64,000 nucleotides of DNA, taken from contig AP027062.1 of the NCBI GenBank assembly GCA_030295365.1, forward strand, positions 516,001 to 580,000, in the 5' to 3' direction. A program made the translations under genes and the position numbers. Below, one piece after another: positions 1 through 8,041 of this stretch (positions are counted from its first letter, which is position 1; each line of letters starts with the position of its first letter). Under the pieces are notes generated by a model. That model saw only the letters and a list, made by a program, of their open reading frames with translations. It had not been told where the DNA came from and made no database searches. Source of the stretch: Candidatus Rickettsia kotlanii (GTDB taxonomy: Bacteria > Pseudomonadota > Alphaproteobacteria > Rickettsiales > Rickettsiaceae).

Positions 1-269
1 CCGATCTTTTATTTGTAGGGTTAACTAGACCGCCGATGATATTTGGAGTAAGTATTAAGTTTGCTGCATTAAATATGATAATGACGATGATAGTATTTAT
101 TTGGAATAACGGTATTATGATTTTATTTATTGCAGCTGCTTTGCATTTGGTAGCTTATATTATATGTTTTAAAGAACCAAGATTCATAGAGCTATATTTA
201 AATAAAATGTCAAGAACTAGCCAATGTCCTAATAAATTTTACTATGGAGCAAATTCGTATAGTATTTGA
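1..269 (+). CDS. rvhB3: RvhB3 (VirB3) type IV secretion protein, 5' end cut off
   Basis: The reading frame is open from base 3 and reads DLLFVGLTRPPMIFGV, the conserved N-terminal stretch of VirB3, so the window starts only a few codons into the gene. Two hydrophobic segments follow (roughly the next 45 residues), then a short hydrophilic tail. VirB3 is a small inner-membrane protein that works with the VirB4 ATPase in assembling the type IV secretion channel. The rvhB4 gene lies 220 bases downstream, as expected for this family. Family assignment rests on the N-terminal motif, size and neighbour. Confidence 0.9.
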   Translation, partial: DLLFVGLTRPPMIFGVSIKFAALNMIMTMIVFIWNNGIMILFIAAALHLVAYIICFKEPRFIELYLNKMSRTSQCPNKFYYGANSYSI

Positions 270-274
270 GTTTT

Positions 275-434
275 ATGTCATTCCCGCGTAGGCGGGAATC
301 CATTAACATTTAATGTCATATCGCACCTTGATCGCGGTATTATCTTAGGATACAGTCTATGATACAAGATTCCGTGGTTGTAGCCACAGGATGAAAACAA
401 AAAATCTGGATCCCCGCCTACGTGGGAATGACAT
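275..434. repeat. Palindromic repeat (GTCATTCCCGC type) between rvhB3 and rvhB4
   Basis: The outer arms are ATGTCATTCCCGCGTAGGCG at 275 and its near complement ending in GGGAATGACAT at 434, so the whole element can fold into a long hairpin. The inner part carries a second inverted pair (near 321-345 and 368-392) resembling the CCGTGG...CCACGG repeats elsewhere in the window, so this may be one repeat nested in another. The same end sequences recur at 17673, 26964, 32016, 35329, 38302 and 51103. This is typical of rickettsial intergenic palindromes. It may also end or process the rvhB3 transcript, which is inference. Confidence 0.75.
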
Positions 435-489
435 AAAAAAAAGAGGTATAACTGACAAATAAATCAAAATAGTTAAATCAGGTGAGGTA

Positions 490-2907
490 ATGAAGTTATT
501 TAGAACTAGAGTAGCTAAAGAATTAAGGTCTAAACAAGAAAAACCCGCTTCGCATTTTATTCCTTATAAATGTCATTGGGATAGTAATACTATTTTAACA
601 AAAGATAATTCTTTATTACAAGTTATTAAAATAAATGGATTTTCTTTTGAAACTGCTGATGATGAAGATCTAGACATGAAAAAGAATATCAGAAATGCCT
701 TACTTAAAAATATGGCTTCGGGCAATATCATTATGTATTTCCATACTATTAGAAGACGTAAAGCAGTAATATTTGACGATACGGAATTTACTTATGATCC
801 TACTGTAAAAGTCCCTAATGATTTTATTGCTTATTTAGGTACAGAATGGCGTAAGAAACATGCTGGGGCTAGGTCGTTTTTTAACGAGTTATATGTTAGT
901 ATTTTGTATAAGCCTGATACTGGCGGTGCTGCTATAGTTGAGTATTTTCTAAAGAAGCTTAGACAGAAATCTAATAAAACCGCTTGGGAAAACGACATGA
1001 AAGAGATGAAAGAAAATCTTCAAGAAATGTCAACTAGAGTGATTAATACATTCAGAAGTTACGGAGCAAGATTACTTGGAGTTCGTCAAACGCAGTCGGG
1101 TATTTATTGTGAAATTTTAGAATTCCTTTCATCTTTAATCAATTGCGGCGATTCACCAGGCCCTGTAGCATTACCGCGCGGTACTATTGACGAATATTTA
1201 CCGACTCATCGCTTATTTTTTGATTCTCGTACTATTGAAGCAAGAAGTCCGCTTGGCAAGAAATATGCTGGAATGATCAGTATACTTGAATACGGTCCTA
1301 ATACTTCGGCAGGAATTTTTGACGGATTTCTGCAAATGCCTTTTGAATTTGTTATGACGCAAAGCTTTGTCTTTGTTAATAGAACAATAGCGATCGGTAA
1401 AATGCAATTACAGCAAAATAGAATGATACAATCCGGTGATAAAGCTACTTCACAAATTGTTGAAATTAATACGGCCCTTGATATGGCCACTAGCGGTGAG
1501 ATTGCTTTCGGTGAGCATCATTTATCGCTTTTATGTTCCGCAAATAATATTAAAGCTTTGGAAGATATATTGTCAATGGCAACAGTTGAGCTTTCTAATT
1601 CAGGAATTCAGCCGGTTAGAGAAAAAGTTAACATGGAACCTAGCTATTGGGGACAGTTGCCGGGAAATATGGATTATATAGTGCGTAAATCCACTATAAA
1701 TACTCTTAATATGGCTAGCTTTGCCTCACAACATAATTATCCGCTCGGTAAAATTAGAGATAACCATTGGGGAGAATATGTCACAGTACTTGATACTACT
1801 TCAGGTACACCGTTTTATTTTAATTTCCATGTAAGGGATGTTGGACATACTCTCATTATCGGTCCAACTGGTGCCGGTAAAACAGTTCTTATGAATTTCT
1901 TATGTGCTGAAGCACAAAAATTCAAACCTCGTATGTTCTTTTTTGATAAAGATCGAGGAGCAGAAATATTTATACGTGCTTTAAACGGAGTTTATACAGT
2001 AATTGATCCGGGTTTAAAATGCAACTTTAATCCTTTACAGCTTGAAGATACTAGTGAGAATAGAACGTTTATTTTAGAGTGGCTTCGTGTGCTTGTAACT
2101 TCTAACGGTGAAAGTTTAACTGCACAAGATAATAAAATCTTGTCTCAAGCGGTAAGCGGTAATTTTAGATTAGAAAAACGAGACAGAAGGCTTAGTAATG
2201 TTATAGCATTTCTTGGTATTGATACACCAAATAGTTTGGCAAGTAGGATTGCAATGTGGGTCGGTAAAGGTTCACACGCTAAGATATTTGACAATGAAAT
2301 AGATGATATTGATTTACAAAAAGCAAGAGTATTCGGTTTTGATATGACTGAATTACTTAAAGATCCTGTAAGCCTTGCACCAGTATTACTATATATTTTC
2401 CATCGTATTAATATCTCTTTAGATGGGCAGAAAACTATGATAGTACTTGATGAAGCATGGGCTTTAATCGATAATCCGGTATTTGCACCTAAGATCAAAG
2501 ATTGGTTAAAAGTGTTGAGAAAATTAAATACTTTTGTTATATTTGCTACGCAGAGTGTTGAAGATGCCGCAAAAAGTAGAATTAGTGATACGTTGATTCA
2601 ACAAACAGCTACACAGATTTTTTTACCTAATTTGAAAGCTACGGATATTTATCGTAGTGCATTTATGTTAAGTCAGCGAGAATATATGTTAATTAAAACC
2701 ACTGATCCTACTACACGTTATTTTTTAATAAAACAAGGAATAGATGCCGTAGTTGCAAAAGTTAGCTTAGATGGTATGGATAACATAATTAGTGTTTTAT
2801 CCGGTAGAGTTGAGACTGTAATATTGCTCGATCAAATTAGAGAGAAACACGGCAATGATCCGGATAAATGGTTACCTGTATTTTATGAAGCAGTTAAAAC
2901 ATTATAA
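490..2907 (+). CDS. rvhB4a: RvhB4 (VirB4) type IV secretion ATPase
   Basis: VirB4-family ATPase of 805 residues that powers assembly of, and transport through, the rvh type IV secretion system at the inner membrane. The Walker A motif GPTGAGKT lies at residues 458-465 and the Walker B MIVLDEA at about 650-656, followed by a conserved ATQSVEDA stretch. The N-terminal half (about 1-440) matches the CagE/TrbE/VirB domain in length and position. The start has a good ribosome site (GGTGAGG, 481-487) just before ATG 490. It lies between rvhB3 and rvhB6a. Rickettsiae are known to have a second, divergent VirB4 elsewhere; this one has intact nucleotide motifs, so it is likely the active copy (rvhB4a). 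Confidence 0.96.
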   Translation: MKLFRTRVAKELRSKQEKPASHFIPYKCHWDSNTILTKDNSLLQVIKINGFSFETADDEDLDMKKNIRNALLKNMASGNIIMYFHTIRRRKAVIFDDTEFTYDPTVKVPNDFIAYLGTEWRKKHAGARSFFNELYVSILYKPDTGGAAIVEYFLKKLRQKSNKTAWENDMKEMKENLQEMSTRVINTFRSYGARLLGVRQTQSGIYCEILEFLSSLINCGDSPGPVALPRGTIDEYLPTHRLFFDSRTIEARSPLGKKYAGMISILEYGPNTSAGIFDGFLQMPFEFVMTQSFVFVNRTIAIGKMQLQQNRMIQSGDKATSQIVEINTALDMATSGEIAFGEHHLSLLCSANNIKALEDILSMATVELSNSGIQPVREKVNMEPSYWGQLPGNMDYIVRKSTINTLNMASFASQHNYPLGKIRDNHWGEYVTVLDTTSGTPFYFNFHVRDVGHTLIIGPTGAGKTVLMNFLCAEAQKFKPRMFFFDKDRGAEIFIRALNGVYTVIDPGLKCNFNPLQLEDTSENRTFILEWLRVLVTSNGESLTAQDNKILSQAVSGNFRLEKRDRRLSNVIAFLGIDTPNSLASRIAMWVGKGSHAKIFDNEIDDIDLQKARVFGFDMTELLKDPVSLAPVLLYIFHRINISLDGQKTMIVLDEAWALIDNPVFAPKIKDWLKVLRKLNTFVIFATQSVEDAAKSRISDTLIQQTATQIFLPNLKATDIYRSAFMLSQREYMLIKTTDPTTRYFLIKQGIDAVVAKVSLDGMDNIISVLSGRVETVILLDQIREKHGNDPDKWLPVFYEAVKTL

Positions 2908-2919
2908 ATGCCTGTCTAT

Positions 2920-2994
2920 CATCCCACGGCTTGACCGCGGGATCTTGTCTCACAGACTGTATTCTGAGATCCCGTGGACAAGCCACGGGATGAC
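2920..2994. repeat. Palindromic repeat (CCGTGG/CCACGG type) between rvhB4 and rvhB6a
   Basis: Imperfect inverted repeat: CATCCCACGGCTTGACCGCG on the left pairs with the right arm CCGTGGACAAGCCACGGGATG. Related copies lie at 36358, 38344 and 62196. It fills almost all of the gap between the two rvh genes. Confidence 0.75.
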
Positions 2995-3024
2995 ATTTTT
3001 ACAATGCGAGGCAAGTAACTAGTT

Positions 3025-6000
3025 ATGAAGTTATTTCCTCGTAGTATACTTATAACATTAGTACTAAGCTTTGCCCTAAATTTAGGGCTAGTTACTAAAA
3101 CACATGCTAAAGATACTCTTGATAGCATTGTAGATGTTTTGAGTGGTTTAACTTGTGAAACCCAAGGTGTAGGCGATTTGCTGCGTGCTGAATTTTCTCA
3201 TACATGTATTGTTGCTCCGTTCTTTACTTTTGCAGTAATGAATCTTGTCTCTCCCGTTTTATACATGAATACGTTTTTAAAGCTTAAAATAAACGACAGT
3301 GATTTATTTAACGATAGTAATTTTGGGAATTTTCCTGGAGGTCAATGTACTCGTGAAAACAGAATTGATCCTAAAAATCCAGAATTACGCTTTGCTTTAT
3401 GTAATAATGCTAAATTAATTGTATCTCGGGCAAAATCTGTTGCAGAATCGGCACTTGCTATTGCTAAAGCAGTCTTAACAGGGAGCGATCCTTGGGGTGA
3501 TATAAAACAAGCGTGGGTAAATAAAAAAAAGGAATATCATGTTCCATATAGTGGTAAGCCCGGTGATGACGGTTTTGCATTTGATGTAGGCTTTCCTGTA
3601 ATATATTGGAAAGTTATTCAAGATAAAGATAGAATATGCGTATCGACAAAAGGATTTACAGGAGACGTCCCCGTCGGCTGTAAATATATGAAAGAGCCGT
3701 TTCCAAAATCCATGTATAATAACTTTATGGATGTAGCAGATAAGGATTTTATTAAGGATCCAACTAAAACTCCTACCGATCCTTTAGCTTTAGTTTCCTG
3801 TAGTGCAGCGGGTGATGGGTGTTATCAAAAAGCTTATAATGCTTCAAAAACTGCAGTAGTCATGACTTCTCCTCTTATAGAATGTATGAGGCAAATGATT
3901 GCTAGATTACTAATTAGTAAAGATGTTTGTAGTTTTGATAATGTAAGCCAAGTGGTTAATTTGGCTTCAAGGCAAGAGAGTGCATTCTTTCAGTTTCAAG
4001 TAGGAATGTATAAAATAGTTACGGCTTTTCTAACTTTATATGTTATGTTTTTTGGCTTTAAACTATTACTTGCAGGTGAAGTGCCGCCAAAAAGTGAGTA
4101 TATAAATTTTATATTGAAAATAATATTCGTAACTTATTTTTCAATAGGAATTAATATAACCCCTGGTAATGGTTCTCCGTATGACCGGTTAGACGGTATG
4201 ATTCAGTGGGCGTTTCCTTTCTTACTTGACGGTATAAACAGTTTAGCAAGTTGGGTTATGAATGCTGCTCCGTCCGGCTTATGTAAATTTAACAATCTTT
4301 CTTATGATGGTACCGTTTCTTATATTGCATTATGGGATGCATTAGATTGTAGGGTAGCTCATTATTTAGGGCTTGATATATTATCTACGTTACTTGTCGA
4401 AAATGCTTATCGCAGTCATGATTTTTTAAATTTTGATTTCTTTAGTTTTAGTGCTCCACCATATATTTATTTGCTAATTCCGGCGATAATCTCCGGTAAT
4501 ATGATGTTGGTGTCACTTGCTCTTTCTTATCCATTACTTGTGATTTCGGTTGCTGCCTTTATGGTTAATGCAACGATTATGTGTATGATATCTATAGTAA
4601 TACTCGGTATTTTGGCTCCTCTTTTTGTACCTATGTTTTTATTCGCATATACAAGAAATTATTTTGATAGCTGGGTTAAACTAATGATCTCGTTCTTGCT
4701 ACAACCTATGGTAGTAGTTACTTTTATGATCACGATGTTTTCGGTATATGATTATGGTTTCTACGGTAAATGTCAATATAAGAGCAAGTTAATTCACAAT
4801 AGTATAGAGGACAAAATTCAAGGTGGCATTACTTCTAAGAGGGATGTTTTAATATTTTACATTAATAATGATTGGGATGATACGTCACAATATCCTGATA
4901 AAGATGCCGTAGAAAGCTGTCAAAATAGTTTAGGTTATATGTTAAATAACCCTATTACCACAGCATTTAACTTTGCAAAAGATAGTGTAAGTGAAATTGT
5001 CGATAGTAAACCGGGTAATACCCCTACCGATAAATTTCTTGCTAAATTCCAGTTTTTATCGGGAGTAGTTTTGGAACCCGGAATGTTTTTCATGTCTCCA
5101 AAAGTACTTTTTGAGAAAATTAAAAATATTTTGCTTGCGTTAGTTACGGCATGTTTTACATTGTATTTGATGTATAATTTTAGTAGTCAGCTAGCGGCAT
5201 TTGCTGCAGATATGACGGAAGGAGTAGCTCTTAATAATGTTGCTATAAAACCGCAAGCAATATTTAAGGCAGCTATGGCTGCAGTATCTGCTACTGCGGG
5301 TGCTGCAGTTAAGGGGGGTGATCAGATAGCAACTAGAGGAGGAGTAGGTGATTTAAAAGCTGGTCAAGGTGGAGGAGTAGGTGATTTAGAGGTAGGGAAA
5401 GGCGGACTACCAAATGATAATATTGCTGTAGGCGGAGGTACGTCGGCACCTGCGGTAACAATGCCGACAGCTTCGTCTTCTGTAGCAACTTCTAGACCAA
5501 AAACTGTAAGTAGTGAAGTAAAATCAGATATTATTACTCCTCCTGCTCCTACAGAAACTGTTTCACCACCGCCTGCTAGTATTAGAACTTCTATTTCTAC
5601 ACCTGCACCACAAAGTAATATTGAAGCTGAAAGTGTTGGAAAAATCATAAGAGATAATAATCAAGAAAGTAAAAAAGAGATTGATAATACTCCGCCTTCA
5701 CAGGAAAAAGTTGATAATGCAGGTCCACAAGAAAAAGTTGGCAGCACAAGTAAAGGTATAGGAGTAATTGATTATAGTTTTAACTTAAAGGAATATGATA
5801 ATCCGACAGGTGTAAAACAGATACGGGAAAATGCAGAGATTCGAGATAAACGTGTAAAAGTAGAAAAAGCATGGAATGAACTAGTAGCAAGCGGAGGAGG
5901 AAGAGTAAGAGAACAAGAAGGAGGAGAAATATCAGAACGACGTGCAAATGCTGAAAAGGTATGGGATGAGTTAGTAAAAAGCGGCGTAGTAACAGAAAAA

Positions 6001-6030
6001 AAAGATAATAGTTCTAATGAAAACTCTTAA
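3025..6030 (+). CDS. rvhB6a: RvhB6a, VirB6-family type IV secretion membrane protein
   Basis: 1001 residues, about three times a classical VirB6. It starts with a signal-peptide-like segment (residues 4-29, ending THAKD), followed by a long Cys-containing periplasmic-type domain. The TrbL/VirB6 core, several hydrophobic helices including the ILGILAPLFVPMFLFAYTRN stretch, lies at about 325-740. The last 250 residues are hydrophilic and rich in Gly, Pro, Ser and Thr. They hold a doubled motif (GGVGDLKAGQGG and GGVGDLEVGKGG) and, near the end, two related units (KVEKAWNELVASGG and NAEKVWDELVKSGV). VirB6 proteins form part of the inner-membrane channel. The 3' end overlaps rvhB6b by 14 bases, suggesting translational coupling. 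The role of the long flanks is unknown. Confidence 0.93.
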   Translation: MKLFPRSILITLVLSFALNLGLVTKTHAKDTLDSIVDVLSGLTCETQGVGDLLRAEFSHTCIVAPFFTFAVMNLVSPVLYMNTFLKLKINDSDLFNDSNFGNFPGGQCTRENRIDPKNPELRFALCNNAKLIVSRAKSVAESALAIAKAVLTGSDPWGDIKQAWVNKKKEYHVPYSGKPGDDGFAFDVGFPVIYWKVIQDKDRICVSTKGFTGDVPVGCKYMKEPFPKSMYNNFMDVADKDFIKDPTKTPTDPLALVSCSAAGDGCYQKAYNASKTAVVMTSPLIECMRQMIARLLISKDVCSFDNVSQVVNLASRQESAFFQFQVGMYKIVTAFLTLYVMFFGFKLLLAGEVPPKSEYINFILKIIFVTYFSIGINITPGNGSPYDRLDGMIQWAFPFLLDGINSLASWVMNAAPSGLCKFNNLSYDGTVSYIALWDALDCRVAHYLGLDILSTLLVENAYRSHDFLNFDFFSFSAPPYIYLLIPAIISGNMMLVSLALSYPLLVISVAAFMVNATIMCMISIVILGILAPLFVPMFLFAYTRNYFDSWVKLMISFLLQPMVVVTFMITMFSVYDYGFYGKCQYKSKLIHNSIEDKIQGGITSKRDVLIFYINNDWDDTSQYPDKDAVESCQNSLGYMLNNPITTAFNFAKDSVSEIVDSKPGNTPTDKFLAKFQFLSGVVLEPGMFFMSPKVLFEKIKNILLALVTACFTLYLMYNFSSQLAAFAADMTEGVALNNVAIKPQAIFKAAMAAVSATAGAAVKGGDQIATRGGVGDLKAGQGGGVGDLEVGKGGLPNDNIAVGGGTSAPAVTMPTASSSVATSRPKTVSSEVKSDIITPPAPTETVSPPPASIRTSISTPAPQSNIEAESVGKIIRDNNQESKKEIDNTPPSQEKVDNAGPQEKVGSTSKGIGVIDYSFNLKEYDNPTGVKQIRENAEIRDKRVKVEKAWNELVASGGGRVREQEGGEISERRANAEKVWDELVKSGVVTEKKDNSSNENS

Positions 6031-8035
6031 AACCTTAAAGATATTTATTATAGTTTGTATAGCATCTGTAAGCTTAGCTAGCTTTGCCGGCTTTGGAGAA
6101 TCATGTTCTAGTTTACCGACTACTTCAGATGGGTATTTAGAAATGGACACGGCATATGGCTATATAATTCGTAATATTGATATGAAAGATCCGAGAGGTA
6201 ATTGTAACTCAATTGCGTCTAGTATAACGTTTTGTTTTAAAAATGTAGAAGGTAGTAGTAGTCCTTGCACCATGTATACTTTAAATGAAGGTAACTCTAA
6301 AAAGATTAGTGATTTAAGTACCGATAATAATCCTGATCTTGGGGCAAATTCTGTATTAAAGAATATCGTTTTAACGGTTAAAAAATGGGATAATGATCTA
6401 TGTTTAGTTATGCCTACGTCAAGGGGGCCGATGCCGGTAGCATGTAAATCTTTGAGTGCTACACCGACTCTACCTCCTCCTGAGGATGAGAATTGTAATA
6501 TAGGAAAAAGTTGCTATACGGGAAAAAATTATAGCCAATCGTTAATTAATTTTTCCGGTCTTGCAGTTCAGTGTTTGAGCGAAACACTTAATAAAATATT
6601 TTTTGCTGGAAAGAGTTGTAGTGCTCAAGATCAAAATTCTAGAATAACTAATCTTACTGCTTTTTCTACGTTTCAAGGTTATTTAAAGAGAATTATAGGT
6701 GCAGCATTAATTCTTTATACTATGTTTTTTGCCCTTAATATGGCTCTAAATAGAGAATATGCAAGTACTGAAAAAATAGCTCTTTTTGTAATAAAATTCT
6801 TATTTGTTGCTTATTTTTCTATCGGTCTTGGACCTTTAGATTTTAGCAGCGGTCAGCCGACAAAAGAAAACGGTATGTTAAAATATGGATTACCTCTTTT
6901 GACAGGAGCAGCACCGGATTTTGCACAGATGATCTTTAATGCAGTAGGTTCTAGAGGATTATGTCAATTTGATAATTCAAAGTATAAGGACGGTTATAAA
7001 TTTTACGGTTTATGGGATGCAATTGATTGCCGTATAGGTTATTATCTTGGCTTGGATTTACTTTATAATATAGATAAGAATGGAGTGTTAGGGAATGTGG
7101 TCGGTAATGGCCCCCGTGGTAATAATATACCTATACCTAATTTTGATCCTAACGGCAAAAATAACAGACCGAAGGACTTAAGTAAAGCGGGAGCACTTAG
7201 ATTTTTTACCGTTATGTTTGGATTCTTTATGGCCGGAAACGTTATTATATTTGCAGCAGGTTTAGTATTTTCTGTAATATTTTTATCTATACTTTTATAT
7301 TTTATTACGCATTATTTAGTTTGCATGATTACCATTTACGTTATGACATATATTTCTCCTATATTCATTCCTATGGCTCTATTTACTCGTACAAAAGCTT
7401 ATTTTGACGGGTGGCTAAAAATATGTATTTCATGTGCATTGCAGCCGGCAGTAATAGCAGGTTTTATAGCTTTATTAATAACTATGTATGATTCCGCAAT
7501 ATTTAAAAATTGTGAATTCCTTAGATATGATTATGAAAAAGGGGATATTAGATTTAGTACTTTTGAGTTAAGGCTTCCTGTTAGCGGGGCAGATCAATGT
7601 CAGGAAAGTTTTGGATATAAAATGTTAGCATATTATGCAGGTGTAGGTTGGGAAGAGCATTTATTGATACTTTTTCCAGTAAAATCAATTGTTAGAGATG
7701 TTGTATCTATTTTAGCGGAACTTTTATGTGTATTAGTATTTTCAGTTATTTTTTATTACTTCTCTAAATCTATAGGGCGATTTGCTTCTGATTTAACTAA
7801 TGGTCCTAATATGAATGCAGTAACGGTAAGTCCAACTAAAATCGTTAATTTAGTAAAGAAAGGAGCAGCTTTTCTTAAGGATGCTGCTATGGCTTCGCAA
7901 GGTAAGCCGCTGGTAGGAGATAAGTCGGATGTTGGAGGTAAGCGTAAAGAGGGAGAGCAGCAAGGTGGGGATTCAGAAAGTAGCACAGGCGAAGGATTAG
8001 CTGATTTAGCAAGCGGTTCGGGTGGAGGTAAATGA
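6017..8035 (+). CDS. rvhB6b: RvhB6b, VirB6-family type IV secretion membrane protein
   Basis: 672 residues, the shortest of the five paralogs here. A signal-peptide-like N-terminus (about 1-25, ending ASFAGFG) leads into a Cys-rich exported domain. The hydrophobic VirB6 core spans about 215-600 and contains the paralog-wide motif around YISPIFIPMALFTRTKAYFD. The C-terminal 70 residues are polar and Gly/Ser-rich. The start lies inside the end of rvhB6a, and only 6 bases separate its stop from rvhB6c, so a-b-c form one tight transcription and translation unit. It shares the GLWDAIDCRIGYYLGLD-type stretch with rvhB6a (ALWDALDCRVAHYLGLD), which shows these two are the closest pair. Confidence 0.92.
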   Translation: MKTLKTLKIFIIVCIASVSLASFAGFGESCSSLPTTSDGYLEMDTAYGYIIRNIDMKDPRGNCNSIASSITFCFKNVEGSSSPCTMYTLNEGNSKKISDLSTDNNPDLGANSVLKNIVLTVKKWDNDLCLVMPTSRGPMPVACKSLSATPTLPPPEDENCNIGKSCYTGKNYSQSLINFSGLAVQCLSETLNKIFFAGKSCSAQDQNSRITNLTAFSTFQGYLKRIIGAALILYTMFFALNMALNREYASTEKIALFVIKFLFVAYFSIGLGPLDFSSGQPTKENGMLKYGLPLLTGAAPDFAQMIFNAVGSRGLCQFDNSKYKDGYKFYGLWDAIDCRIGYYLGLDLLYNIDKNGVLGNVVGNGPRGNNIPIPNFDPNGKNNRPKDLSKAGALRFFTVMFGFFMAGNVIIFAAGLVFSVIFLSILLYFITHYLVCMITIYVMTYISPIFIPMALFTRTKAYFDGWLKICISCALQPAVIAGFIALLITMYDSAIFKNCEFLRYDYEKGDIRFSTFELRLPVSGADQCQESFGYKMLAYYAGVGWEEHLLILFPVKSIVRDVVSILAELLCVLVFSVIFYYFSKSIGRFASDLTNGPNMNAVTVSPTKIVNLVKKGAAFLKDAAMASQGKPLVGDKSDVGGKRKEGEQQGGDSESSTGEGLADLASGSGGGK

Positions 8036-8041
8036 TAGAAT

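Noticed and set aside
1206-1490. Open frame of 94 codons on the minus strand inside rvhB4
   Set aside because: Shadow of the plus-strand gene; no coding motif, and rvhB4 is intact over this stretch.
5364-5648. 94-codon minus-strand frame in the rvhB6a tail
   Set aside because: Arises from the low-complexity Gly/Pro/Thr coding of rvhB6a; composition mirrors the other strand.
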